From contig CM028900.1 in the NCBI GenBank assembly GCA_016801885.1, forward strand, positions 4,929,501-4,993,500: a DNA stretch of 64,000 nucleotides, in the 5' to 3' direction. Shown piece by piece: positions 1-12,200 of the stretch. Position 1 is the first letter of the stretch. Each line of letters opens with the position of its first letter. This stretch comes from Toxotes chatareus. Its lineage: Eukaryota; Chordata; Actinopteri; Toxotidae. The notes beneath the pieces were generated by a model that saw only the letters and a list, made by a program, of their open reading frames with translations, was not told the origin of the DNA and made no database searches. Made by a program: the position numbers and the translations under genes.

Positions 1-138
1 TTTGGCATCTGATGTGAATGGCCTCTTTGATCTTTTTCTGGTCATCCACTGACTCCTGGTTGATGACTTTGACCTGCTCCCACTTAACGCTATGAGACAG
101 TGGATGTTGCTCATTTCCGGTGCCCATTCAGTCTGTTG
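1..138 (-). mobile_element. Possible retroelement fragment resembling a GIY-YIG-type C-terminus (Penelope-like)
   Basis: Read on the minus strand, this stretch gives an open peptide running off the window edge with the segments KWEQVKVINQES and KKIKEAIHIR. The pattern W-x-x-(V/A)-(K/R)-V-(I/V)-x-x-E-S followed by (I/W)-K-E-A-I-x-I-R is one I associate with the tail of Penelope-like or related fish retroelement proteins carrying a GIY-YIG endonuclease. Only about 40 residues are visible, with a stop codon before them, so this is a dead scrap. The assignment rests on motif memory alone. It lies inside an adcy5 intron, antisense to the gene. Confidence 0.35.
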
Positions 139-2889
139 TCTCTTGTTCAGAGCCTTTACAGTTTCAGTGATGCAGTATTGAGAGTGTGCGATGTGGGTTT
201 GCTCTGGTAAGAGTGAACACTGATCATTAAATATCACAATATAGGAGATCATCATACATTGTACAACCCGGCAGGGCAGATGCAGTTTAAAAACTGTGGT
301 TAGGTTTGGCACCACCTTGTGGAGTAAGAAAACACTGCGTCAAGGTGACACAGAAATTGACTTGTTAGTTTTGTATGTGTGTCTGTATGTGCATGTGTGG
401 CAGCAGCAGCCTGAGTATCAGTCTGTGGAGTGAAGGTTTTATGGCCTGTAGCTGTCGTAGTCAGGTGGCAGACAAAACCTCGAAACATAATAGGTGCTAT
501 TGAAGCCCTTTATCACTTTGATGTGTCCCTTTTTTAATCCTCACGGGTTAGAGCATCTGGTCACGTACATGGAACTCTTGTACACAAAGGTCTTTTCATC
601 GCTATTAAGGCGATCATTATCAGGAATGATCATTTTTAGTTTCCTAAGTTTAAGAGTTCACTGTAAGTAAGAGTGCAGGCTGTTTTTGGAGAGTGGACAG
701 GGGTGAAAAATTAGGATATTTCCGGGGCATGTGACAGAAGTTACCGTTACTGAAACCAGTGTGCACCGAGCCTCATGAGAACATGTGAATGAGTGTGCAC
801 ACGCAGACATTTAGCCACTATAACAATGCAGTTGTATTGTTTGTGATGAAGAGGAAAATACCAAGAATGTCATGTGCTCATGTGCTCGGGGGATGTGTCC
901 ATTACTACAGCTGTATTTAAACTAAATACAGAAATGTGTAACCCATTCTTCAAATTACCCTTTGTTTACATAATTAGAAGACGAACTAAAATCTGCAGGT
1001 ACAGCAAACAAAGCATTGAATTCACACAAAAAGAAAATACAAAAGGAAAATAAGGCCAAGTGTGAGTTTGGTGTCCTACTGTAGGTTTTTATGTGAGTCA
1101 CTGGGGAGCAGGCGGCACATTAGCAACATCCGCTACGCTTTGCTAGTTTCTGTCTGTGGTCATGAGTGTGTGGTTAATGGCTGGCTAACCAGGTGTGACT
1201 TGGCCTGTCGGGGAGCAGGCAGTGGCTTTTGGTAATTGGGGCTCTGCTGAGAGTCCGAGTAACAACAGGAAGAGAAGTGACAGCTCCCACCGCTACAAGT
1301 AGAGAGTAAGAGGGCAAAACAGAGGAAGGTGGAGTGGTGGAAATGGAGTCACTTGAGGTCTGGAGCTTGTTGCTGCACTGGATGTGCATTAGAGTCTGTA
1401 TGTTTCTGCCCAGCCTCCTGTTAATTCATGAGTCCTGAGCACTCAAAAATAGAATAGTCCTCTTTTCACAGATGACACATAAAAGGCACATAATTATGCC
1501 CTTGATCCAACATAAAGGTGCAAGGATTGCTATGAAATTTTGTACAGACTTTCACATCCTACTCAGGATGAATTGTAACCACTTTGGTGATACCCTGACT
1601 TTTCGTACTACTTTTCATTCTCAAGTCTCAAACCCTTATTTTTGTGGCTTAAGTCTTAAGTCCACAGCTCTGGCACACTGTCTTCATCTGTCTAAGCCCT
1701 CCATAGGCAAGAGCGGGAATTAATATTAATATTCTTGAAGGAATATATTACTGTCTAAAGGTAAATCTTTGTCATTTTGGGTGCATAATTTTAGTTGTGA
1801 AGGTAGAACTCGTACAGTTGAAGGTACTTTTCACTTTCAACAAATGGTACCTTGATGTACTTACTCATGGTCGTGGCCAAGCTAGAAGACTGTTTACCCC
1901 AAAAGGTAAAATTCTGCTCTACCTTTTCTCGAGTGTGGCATCCCACTTGTGTTTGTCCTCTGGAGTAAAATCATGTCCTGTGGCTTCAGCAATGAGACCA
2001 AAATGTGTACTGACTAAGGTATTATGCAAGAGGGCTTTGGGGCGGATATTTTGATGCTGCCGGGTCGCCCTGTGAGTGTTCAAGAAATACTCTTAAGCAG
2101 AACACTGTGACTGTAGCTGTTGTTGCTGTTATGTAGGCCAGCAGCACCCTGAAGAGAGAGACATGGAAAGAACATTGCATAAATTAGAGGACCTGACCTT
2201 TCTAATTGAAGTAAGGACAAGAGTTGACACTGTACAGCAAACACACATGGTTTCGGCGTGTGTAATGCAGTTAATCATGTGCGTGTGCGTTGCATAAGGT
2301 CGTTCTGCTGATGAGGTTGGAGCCAGGCCTGGCCTGAGAATCTGTCCTTGTCCTGTGCAGAGAACACACATGTATGCAGCAACCACTACAGCTTACAAAT
2401 CATCATGATGTTCATTTACTTTATACACAAGTTAAGACTGCTCATTTAACTGTGGTGAAAAAAACACACTTTGCCACTCTAAAGGAATATTTAGCCTATT
2501 AAGTTTTAATTAAATGTTATACTTTCTTACCAGATGAGATCAAATACAGCTTGATGCATCTGAACCCAACCTGAACAGATGCTGATACATGCTGTATGGT
2601 TTCTGTTTTGTGAGATTTAGTAGACGAGAGGGAGGACAGCATGAATACACACTGTTTGCAAATGACATAGAATGAGTTCATTTAGTTTGGCCCAGAATCT
2701 GAAAGAGATCGGAGACAGAGGGTCAGGGAGATGGAAAAGAACAGGAAATGAAGACAGTTTGGGATAGGATGAGTAATCGATAGGTGAGAATGAAATGCTG
2801 AAGTAAGAGACAAAGGACGAAAAGCAGAAAAAGTCAGAGCTAGACAACGATTAAAGGCACAGAAGGGTTTGTGTGAGTTTTTTTTTTTT

Positions 2890-3235
2890 TTTTTTTCCCT
2901 GGCTGAGGTTAGCGAGCCACCAGCAGAGCTGTAGAGTTAAGCAGCGGGGGGCAGATAAAAAGGCAGCTGGCCAGTGGCAACGCTAGTGCCAGACAAAAGG
3001 GCATCACAGGGTTAGGCGGTGCCGATGCAGGACAGCTTTGGTTCAGCTGAGCATATTCTGTGGTGCTGGCTCTGCAAGCAGGAGAAGGAGACAACCTGAA
3101 CAAGACTGAAAATCTGCAGATAGAACTTAAACATGCGGTGTGTGCAAGACAACCTAAAAATATCACAGAACTTGATCTTCAGAAAGAGGCACAAGTCAGA
3201 TTAATGTGTGTATTTACTCAACTCAGAAATCAACA
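2890..3235. repeat. Dispersed repeat of unknown family, copy 1
   Basis: The stretch around 3105-3175 shares about 75 bases at high identity with 52885-52960, in the same orientation. Both carry ACTGAAAATCTG, then CTTAAACATGC, then CCTAAAAAT and CAGAAC in the same order and spacing. The outer limits are guesses. I do not recognise the family. The two copies lie in different genes (adcy5 intron and sec22a intron), so it is an interspersed repeat and not a local duplication. Confidence 0.45.
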
Positions 3236-3925
3236 AAATTCTCAGTGACCCTTTCTGCTTTCCTCTGTCTGTTTTCTTTATTCACAGTTGAGTTAATCAC
3301 TAAAAGCTCTGTTTGTCCCTAACCCGAAATATAAACTGATCTGAAACCGAATACAGAACCGCAGATTTATCTCTGACGCATTCGTCTTTTCGTGGAACTT
3401 GCTGTGTGGTTATCATTTTAAACCCTTTCATGTCTGCGTCGTTATCAGTTGGTAAAATGATTTCCTTTAATCGTTCAAAGAAGGACACAGCATCAAATAA
3501 CTTGAAAGCAAGTTAACCCTTACGTTGCACCTTTATTTATTTCATCAGGTGTGATATAGCCGGAGACTGCAGGGCGTTTCAGTTCAGGATCTCCTCAGCA
3601 GCAACTGTCACTCACAAAAGCACAAATCCCCAGGATTTAACGTTGCATATTAACAAATGACTCATCACCAACCTTTAAATGGGACTTAAAGCCCCCAGGT
3701 CTTTTTCTCATACCCTCTCTCACTCAATTTCTTTTGTAGCTCAACACCCACTGTCACCTGTGATGTTACATCAGGCTGTGGGAAGTGGCCTCACTGTGTC
3801 AGTGGAGGGTGTGGGGAGGGCTTGATAATCCCTCAGGAAATCTTAGCCTTATGTATTTGACTAAAAATAGATTCATTACCTATTAGACAGAGATGGTCGT
3901 CTAGTTTTTACACTGCAAAAATATA

Positions 3926-4205
3926 CATTCTAATCTTAATAGAATAGAATAGAATAGAATGCCTTTTATTGTCATTGGACATCCTTTACATGTACAACGA
4001 GATGGAAAGTTATGCGTTTGATGAAAGACACTTGAGACAGATGTCTGGTGTTGGTGGCCGATGTCCATAAGGTCTTGGCGGGTGTAGCGAATGTTCGTAG
4101 AACCGGTAGTGCGCAAACAAACAAGAGAAACATACAAAAACAACAAAAAAGAGCACCGAACAGGAGAGCCGTGAGCCGCTGCGTCCGTGTGCGCCGCCAT
4201 CTTGA
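3926..4205 (-). mobile_element. Short LINE-derived element, 5' and 3' ends joined, with pentameric 3' tail
   Basis: On the minus strand this reads AAGATGGCGGC at its 5' side, then a short frame containing RYTRQDLMDIG, which resembles the start of the endonuclease reading frame of fish L2-like LINEs. It then passes to a 3' end CAATGACAATAAAAGGC followed by about five ATTCT repeats. The 5' start and 3' UTR with microsatellite tail are separated by only about 200 bases, so this is an internally deleted, non-autonomous copy. The 3' tail type is common in fish non-LTR elements. Exact family not assigned. Confidence 0.6.
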
Positions 4206-4289
4206 ATCACTAAATCACTAAAATTGTTATTGAGTCTTAAAATCTGCCACAATAGTGAGAAGGTCTGTAAAGTCTATTTTTTTTATTCT

Positions 4290-4378
4290 GAGTGCCTGTA
4301 CCTTACCTTACTCGATCCGCTCTTTGCTGCTGTAATGGTGTAATTTTCCCATTGCAGGACTAATAAAGGTTTATCTCT
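4290..4378 (+). mobile_element. 3'-end fragment of a fish non-LTR retroelement
   Basis: The sequence ends with CAGGACTAATAAAGG followed by TTTATCTC, preceded by a T-rich stretch and TGCTGCTGTAATGG. This resembles the widespread teleost retroelement 3' end that terminates in AATAAAGG and TTATC repeats. Only the end is present. It sits 85 bases from the oppositely oriented LINE fragment at 3926-4205 and may be a separate insertion. Confidence 0.45.
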
Positions 4379-5739
4379 TGCCCTGCTCTGCCTGGATGCC
4401 TTGTTGAAACAAGTAAAACCTCAAGTCTTTAAAGAGAGCCCATACAGCATGATCTTTCCTCAACAAGAAAAAGTTGAACTATAGTGAACCCATCTAAGTT
4501 CAGTCCATTCCATGGACTTACCTCTTTGGTCATAGGACCAGCAGCTGATGTTAACGTTTGCGTGGCCCAAAGCTTATTTCTATGCTTCAACACAAATTTC
4601 TTGCATTTTTCACACATTAACACAGTGATTGTGTATTGGACTCTGAGCAGTTCCAGATGACCTGAAACGCAGCACTGTGTCTGTTTTATAATACACATGG
4701 ACGTGTTGAGACAACTCCATACCATGTTCCTTTTTAACCAGGCCAGTGTTTTTCATGGTCTCACTGTCGGGTAATTTGCCTCACGATAATGTAATGTGAG
4801 AACAAACTGTGTGTACCCAGGTCTTAACAGTATGGAGTAGCCATGTGTCGTTATTATAATCTTGGTTTAACGCTGAGGCTCAAGTCAGATCAGCGTGCGT
4901 GTGTATGTGTGTGTATGATTTGGAAGTAATAATAAAAGTTGAGGATCACTACAGTTTGTATAATTTTTAATTGGGATGCAAAGAGGTTTTGTAGTGATAA
5001 AACAAGTGAATTAACACTCTCGTCACTGCATCCACACCCCCTGTCAGTCTCACCCTTCCCTCTTCCATCGTTCTCCTCTTCTCCTCCATCCTTCCATTCC
5101 TCACTTGCCTCCCTCGTCGACCATTGCTCCTTCTACCCAGAGTGATGGACCTGTGTCTGAGCTCAAACACACAGCTCAAGTGTCTGGTTTCACTCAGCCT
5201 CCCATCTAACAGTTCACAGAAAACAATCAATTATTCTCAGAAATGTGTCCCCCAGAGTGGGGACTCTTAATCCTTTTCAGCCTGAGATCCAAATTGAGTA
5301 AATTTAGGAATCTTGAAGCCCAAGTTCATTAGAACATGTTAGCGCTCCTGACATGTGGGCAGTCAAGAGAAAAAGTCTGTGAACCCTGTAAAATCCCTGT
5401 CGTAGCGCTCAGAAAAAATGAATGCCACATACCCAGAATGCAGCTCACTTTTACGTGCATTTAGGAGCATAAACGCCTGCATGTCCTGCCCACACGTTCT
5501 GTTCTTGGCTGTGTAGCAGGCACCTACCCTGTGAGATTCATGTGAGCTTGTTTGGTCTGAAACCTTTGTTTATTCATAGATTTCTCTTCTTCTTCCCGCG
5601 GGGTCTGTCTCACACAGCCACTTATACTTAGTCATGAAAATGTTGCAACATCTGGCCTCACAAAATTAAAACTACAATGCTGTCTACTCACATGTAGCTG
5701 GCTACAGTTGCCGGTTTGAACAGTTTTCTTTAATTGGAT

Positions 5740-5945
5740 GGGTAAAAAATTGGTGGTTAATGCCAGTTGGCCCACGTATTTGGTCACATCATGTTGGAAC
5801 AGTAAAGGTGATATCGCTAACGTGGAATCGTGATGCCGTCTGTGCAGTTAGGGCCTTCCCCAGACTGTTGGCACCAAGTTGGAAGCATGCTGTTATCTAA
5901 AGTATTTATATGCAATAGCATTACGACTTCCCTTATTTGGAACAA
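5740..5945 (-). pseudogene. Tc1-like transposase remnant
   Basis: The minus-strand frame contains HINTLDNSMLPTWCQQSGEG. This matches the Tc1/mariner transposase segment around the pattern LDNS-x-LPT-x-x-QQ-F/S-GEG. About 50 bases further on, in another frame, lies LFQHD, the continuation that carries a catalytic-region aspartate in intact relatives. The frame break and the absence of the remainder show a dead copy. The same family is represented by fragments near 43.1 kb and 57.7 kb. Confidence 0.65.
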
Positions 5946-7369
5946 TGGATTCTTCTTTGAAAAACAGCCCCAGAGCAAAAGTACACAACAGTTTGTGGAT
6001 GTCATTGTCCATTATTGTGTTCTTTTAACCGGGTTCCCGCAAGGTGCTGAGTCAAGCTCAGGTGTGTTATTGTCAAAGTTGCTCCAAGGAAGACAGTGCC
6101 AAGAAACATTAAGTTGCAAGAGACAGAAGACATGGTCTTGCCTTCTGAGTTATGAGACTTATGAAGTTCATCACATGTTTCACCCTAGGAGGAAATCAGT
6201 GAGCAGAGAATAAATATGCTTATTGAAGAAAGAAATGTTAACTGTGGGATGTGACTGTGTGGTAGGAGGTTGTGATGCTTCACAGAACAACTTGAGCCAT
6301 TCAGGAAAAGCTTGCTTGTGGGTTTTATCTGTAAGTGTACATGAGGCCACTGACTGTCTCCCACAGCTGCTGCTGAGCCTATTACTGTCTCTACCTGCCA
6401 GCCTGGCCCCGCACTCCTTGTTTCTTTTGGAGTGAAATGAATTCAGGCCAGTGAGATGATCTGTCCCACTGGTGTGCCAGTGTTAGGAGTCTAATGAAAG
6501 AGACTTTATCGGTTTACCTTGTTCTCAGGGAAGGAAAACTAACTTTATAACTTTTTTTTTTTTTTACTTCTTATTTGCAAATGTATTATGTCTCATTTTC
6601 TCTCACTGTCCATCATATTCACACACACTCACAATCTCTCCATGCCATTTTCCAGGACAAGAGCTCATTCAGGTATTTTCTAACACCAGATAACAGGCGT
6701 TGTGTTACATTTAGACGTGACTGTAAAAAGCAGCTTCAATTGCAGTCTCTCACCTCTCACCTCCATCAGTAGCTTCAGGGTACATCTTGACCAGAGTCAT
6801 TTATTCACCTACCCATACTTCTCTCACTTCCTGGCCTGTATTTACGCCCCCTACGTCTGGTATATTAAGCTGAAAGGCCAGACAACAGGAAGCTTGTCTG
6901 CGTTTATTCAGCAGTGACAAAAAGAAATACAGCTTAATGCAAAGCAAATTGAACAGCAGTAAAAACCATCTACCCTACTTGTTAATGTTCAGTTTATGTT
7001 GATATTTGTTAGTGTGTCGACTCAGTGATATGGTCACTTTTCCAGACTGCAGCTGTTTAGTTGTTGTAGTTGTGAAGTGTAAGATTAAAATATGCTTCTG
7101 ATACAAATTTTCCTCCCAAAATACAGTAATAAAGTCATCATAGAATATTTAATTGCGAAAACAACAATTAGACTATATAATTACAAAATATCTCAAGATG
7201 ATTCATGTGCCAGTTTTTCTATTTTATGTATTGTTTTACAAATCATCACATTTACTACATGATTAGAATATTATCAAAAAACTGAAAAACCAAAATAAAA
7301 AAACGAAATTCCACAAATTTATACTGTAAGAAAGTGAATTCTGTCTTTTGTGTTTTTGTGTTCCTGCAG

Positions 7370-7481
7370 CATCTTATTTGCAGACATCGAGGGTTTCACC
7401 AGTCTGGCGTCCCAGTGCACAGCGCAGGAGCTGGTGATGACTCTCAATGAACTTTTCGGCCGCTTTGACAAGCTGGCAGCG
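7370..7481 (+). CDS. adcy5: adcy5 exon A: C1a first metal site
   Basis: Acceptor TTCCTGCAG, donor GTAAGG; 112 nt, entering with the last base of a serine codon. Encodes ILFADIEGFTS and the helix ending FGRFDKLAA. The first Mg-binding aspartate of the catalytic core is here. Confidence 0.95.
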
Positions 7482-9172
7482 GTAAGGACGCGATCACATG
7501 CATGTATATATGTATATGTCACGCACACAAACTGTGCTTATAGCTGTGCTTTTAGTTTGCATACTTCTATTTGATATGTTCAAACTTTGTTTTTTAGACG
7601 ATGACAAAGGTCCCAATTCAAACGTCAAAGAGATTGTGAGCTGTGGTACCACTGTCTCACCTGTACACTAGTTTAAACACTGGTGTACAGGTGAGACAGT
7701 GGTACCTGTACACTAGTTTAAACACTGGTGTACAGGTGAGACAGTGGTACCTGTACACTAGTTTAAACACTGGTGGTTTTACTGTCTTGACAGAGTAATG
7801 ATGAAACCTTGGTGCATAAGGTTCCTGTTTCACATCTCATCTCTGGTGTTACTGAGCGTCATACTCAGTAAAACCTGAAGCCTGATGACATCCTGAATGT
7901 TCACAGATGATGGCCGTGAGTCTGTGAAACATTTAGCAGACGACTAGTTCGCGGCACACGCTCCCCGTATATCATGTTAATGAAGACTAGAGGAATACTG
8001 ACTCTCTAAAGTTTGAGGAGCTATAGAGGAGGAATGTCAGATGTTCACGAGGAGGAGGCTAGAGGAGGACAAGTTCCTGTGCATTAAGAGGACTGGAGGA
8101 GCAAAATCTGTTTTCAAGCAGAGAGCAGTAGCTGCAAAACAAATAAGACCTTGGGGTGTTTGATTTTGTGCCATCTCAACTGTCTGAATGTTTGACTGTA
8201 TTATTGAAACACTGGTAACACAGTGCTAAATCGTCCATGACTATGGTTCTCGTCTTTCAGGGGTGTTATCAGCATAATATTTGCAGTCTGTGTTGACAGA
8301 GGAAGTGCTGAGACAGTCATCAGACAAATCATAGCAAACAAATCCATTGCAACCCATTACAAATGAATGAAACTTTTAAGAGCAAATAATGGGCATTTCA
8401 CATCCATTTCTCTTGTTCAGCTCCAAGTTTGTGAAATGGTTGGTGAACAATGGCATAGAGAGGTCACAAGCCATTTAAAAGGATAGTAAAGCAGAAAAAA
8501 ACATACTTCTGCTATTTAAAGTTTTCTCCAATCTCTGCTTTTTGACTCTTTGCCTATAAATTATTGGATAATTTTACCCTCTTGAGGCCTCTAGAATATA
8601 TTAAATTGAAAAATCTGAGAAGGAACAGTCATTCTTTGGGTGAACTTGTCACAGCCTGTGAACATATGCAAACTGATGAGGGGTTACGTTTTCATGTGAG
8701 ATGATTTAAATAAGGCTAAAACAGAGGGAGAGAGATGCATTTTCAGCCTTAGCTGCCCTGATGTGTGGCCTTTCTCCTTTGTCTTAAGCACAATCGTTAG
8801 CTTTATTTGGCATGTGTTTCAATGATTAATAACAAAAAATACGGATAAAACTCTTAGCATTGCTTTCCTAAAGACAACTAAAATACAGTTACAAAATACA
8901 TATCGTCACTTGCACAGATTTCCAGTGTCTTGAGGGTAATTTCTATTTTCTATCTGCCATCAATATCTTGCAGCCATGCAAATGTATAAACTGCATTTCT
9001 GAGATCTGAACCACAGCTTCATAAGCATGAGTATTGATATATTTAATCCAGAGGCTTCACTGTTCATCCAGCTAATGCTCAATGTATGTAATTTACCCGT
9101 GATGTGCTGGAAATACTGCTTCTGACAGTTTTATGTTCATGCCAGATGTACCTCTTATCTGGGTATACTTAT

Positions 9173-9206
<34 letters not shown>

Positions 9207-12200
9207 TCTTCGTCTGTGCTCTTTACACAGTGGGTCTTTTTGTATTTTCCCAGAGCCATGTGCCAGAGAGATGCTCAGGTGGCTATCATGAGACACAGTG
9301 TTCTCCACAAACACACACATACACAGAACATATTATGACTCTTAGCGCTGTGTCGTCCCACACAGTGCTAAGAGTTATTTGGTTTCTTAGGCTAATGTGT
9401 AAAATCTATACTACAATGCAGTTATTGTGGAAATGCTGCTTTCTCATAGCTGCAAATGCAGTGTCTTCTCCTCTCAGCAGTTTGAAGGTGAGAAGATTTA
9501 GCTCTGAGGCTGAATGTTTGAAGGTTAAAAAATAATCCCTACTTACGTCTGTTTGCATCTTTATATGCACAAAATTTGGGCTTTTTCAGTGAAAACAGCT
9601 GCTGGAAATGAAACTGATAAGAGCAGTGAAAGTGAATCGAAGTGGTAAAAGCTGTGGCTGTAAAAATCAAACCAGTGAGCTGAAACATGGCAAAGTCCAG
9701 TGCTGATTTCTGACCAGGTCCAGTGACAACTCTGTGAGTTTGTCACCATGAGCCTTCAACCTTCAACGTTTTTCAGGCCAAGGAGTGGAGCTTTGTCTTT
9801 GACTTTGTTTCGCACTTATTTGAAAAAATATATTTTTGCCACATAGCTGCACTGCAAGCTACAATTTTAACGTGACGTGATTAGAAGAAGTTTGCATTTG
9901 TTTTATTACACACCGTATTTATCAGTACACAAATACACAGGCACAAACAGACAATATAGCCAATAAAATTCAAGGAGAGATAAATCAGTGGTGTGTAAAT
10001 ACAACAAGCTGTTCGGCATCATTGCAAAGTCCACCATAGATAGTAAACTGTCCTTCAGTTTATGAGGTGATGTGCATTTCCAGTAAGTTGTTGTTTCCCG
10101 ACAGGAGAACCACTGTCTGCGGATCAAGATCCTGGGGGATTGCTACTACTGTGTGTCTGGGCTGCCAGAGGCAAGGGCTGACCATGCTCACTGCTGTGTG
10201 GAGATGGGGTTGGACATGATAGAGGCCATCTCGTAAGTTGCCCGAGGCTTTAAGAGGGATCACTGTAACGTAATGGTAACAGAAGTTTTTGTCTCCAGTT
10301 TGCACCACAGTGTGTGCTACACAGTAGTCTGAGGAAAATCCACTAGATAGATAAATGGATGATTTCCATATAAATCAAAGAACTTTGTTATACAAGAATA
10401 CTTTCTGTTACACTTTCAAAACTACTGGTCAGAGAATGAGACTAACATCCAACGTCCAGTGCCACTGTTTAGCCCTGGTGTCTTGAGTCTTCAGACACTT
10501 AGTGGAGGATGTGAAATGTCTAATAAGTCACTTAAGCGCCTGCACGCTCCTCACTGTGGGTTTTTTTTTTTTTTTAACAGCAGAGCCTGGTGTTTCTAAG
10601 CCTTGATATCTGATCTGACATCACCCCTCTATGAATTCATCCCTCCATTTGTCCATTATCTCTTCTTGTTTATCCTATTGTTGATCTTATTGTTATACCA
10701 CCTGTTTTTTAGTGGCGTAAATGTAGCATCTAGTAAAAGCATCATAACCCCCACCCCCCACCCTCAGTGATTTCTGGAACACCTCAACAGTCAGCACATA
10801 TCAACAAAGATGTCAGCAAGATTACAAAAAATCATTTTGCACCCTCTTAGTACCCCTCTTAGTAATCAAAGATTGTTTTGATGTTTCTTGCAGGCTGGTA
10901 CGGGAGGTGACTGGGGTGAATGTGAACATGCGAGTGGGTATCCACAGTGGCAGGGTGCACTGTGGAGTGCTGGGACTCAGGAAGTGGCAGTTTGATGTCT
11001 GGTCCAATGACGTCACGTTAGCCAATCAGATGGAAGCTGGGGGGAAAGCTGGGTACGTCTGTCCAGTTATGGTCAAGTTCTAACTAACTATAAACCATTT
11101 TGCTAAAACTGCATGTACTGCCTGTAGCCTTGTAGATTTGAATTTACAGTGTCTGAATAATGAACATTTACGTGGGTGTTGATGTGCGTTGTTCTCATTT
11201 CAGGCGTATTCACATCACTAAGGCCACTCTGAATTATCTGAATGGGGACTACGACGTGGAGCCAGGAGCAGGGGTAGAAAGAAACGCCTACCTGAAGAAG
11301 CACAACATAGAAACCTACCTCATTGTGGGCTGCAGTCAGAAAAGGGTACAGTCCTTGCTATCATCTGAATTTGCAAAGGCTGAAGCGCTCAGATTATTTA
11401 TTTTTTGTTCATTAGCTTCAGAATTGAGGGCTTATTCGCTGTGGTTCATTACTATAATTCATTTAAGTTTACACATAGGAATTTATTACAGTTTTAATCT
11501 AAAGAATTGAACTGATGCAGCTTCAGAAAAAGCCTCAGATGTATTTGTATCTACTTTGAAAGTAATCAACAGGTGAAAGCTGGAGAGAAAACAAAACAAT
11601 AATTCGATAGTGTAGGTAAAAATTACTTTCTAAAAATACTGTTTGCAGTGCAGACCTTCTGTAGTTTCACCATTTATTGGATGGAAAGGTCTAATCTGCA
11701 GGCCTGATGGTTGGTGTGTTAAGGCTTAGAAAAAAACACCATGTAACTTTCCAGAAATCCCCAGAAACCATCCCACAGGCCCGTCCATATTGAGCTTTAT
11801 CTTTGTTTACGAACCGGTATTCTGTCACACGTGAACTGTGTTTCGGAGAGGAATGAGTTCCTCTCTGCTTCACTGCTCAGGCTCCTGTTTGTTTGTGACT
11901 GTACTGCTTTTATCAGATGTCTCTGTCCTTCAGCACAATCACAAGCTGTGCCTATAGATAGCATGTCATGTGAAGTGGTATCTTCCTTACATTTTGCTGA
12001 TCATGCTATAAGACAGAAAGAAGATTGTACAATCTAATTATTTTGGTCACTTTTTATATTTTTAATTCTGTAAAATACATCCTGGAGACAGTATGCAAGC
12101 TTAATATCAGATCTGTAAAAAAGCTGAAACTCATTATTTTTCTTTTACAATTGCCATTTCCAATTGCCAAGAAGTCAGTTGATCTCATTTCGATCCTGTT

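Larger units (their letters stand above)
1..7369 (+). other. adcy5: adcy5 intron, partial (upstream of first visible exon)
   Basis: No coding exon was found here. The upstream adcy5 exons (N-terminus, first membrane block, start of C1a) are not in the window, so this is the 3' part of an intron. It contains transposon scraps annotated separately (1-138, 2890-3235, 3926-4205, 4290-4378, 5740-5945), short homopolymer T tracts (about 2880 and 6549) and otherwise AT-rich sequence without recognisable structure. Open frames of 60-127 codons here show no family resemblance apart from the Tc1-like frame. Confidence 0.7.
7482..10104 (+). other. adcy5: adcy5 intron with hairpin repeat and AC microsatellite
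   Basis: No coding sequence. Holds the inverted/tandem repeat at 7645-7775, an (AC)n tract at 9175-9204 and a 19-bp stem hairpin at 9335-9378, each listed separately. The rest is unremarkable AT-rich intron. Confidence 0.7.

Noticed and set aside
9104..9535. 143-codon open frame across an AC repeat
   Set aside because: The frame is kept open by the dinucleotide repeat (HTHTHT) and has no homology; intronic.
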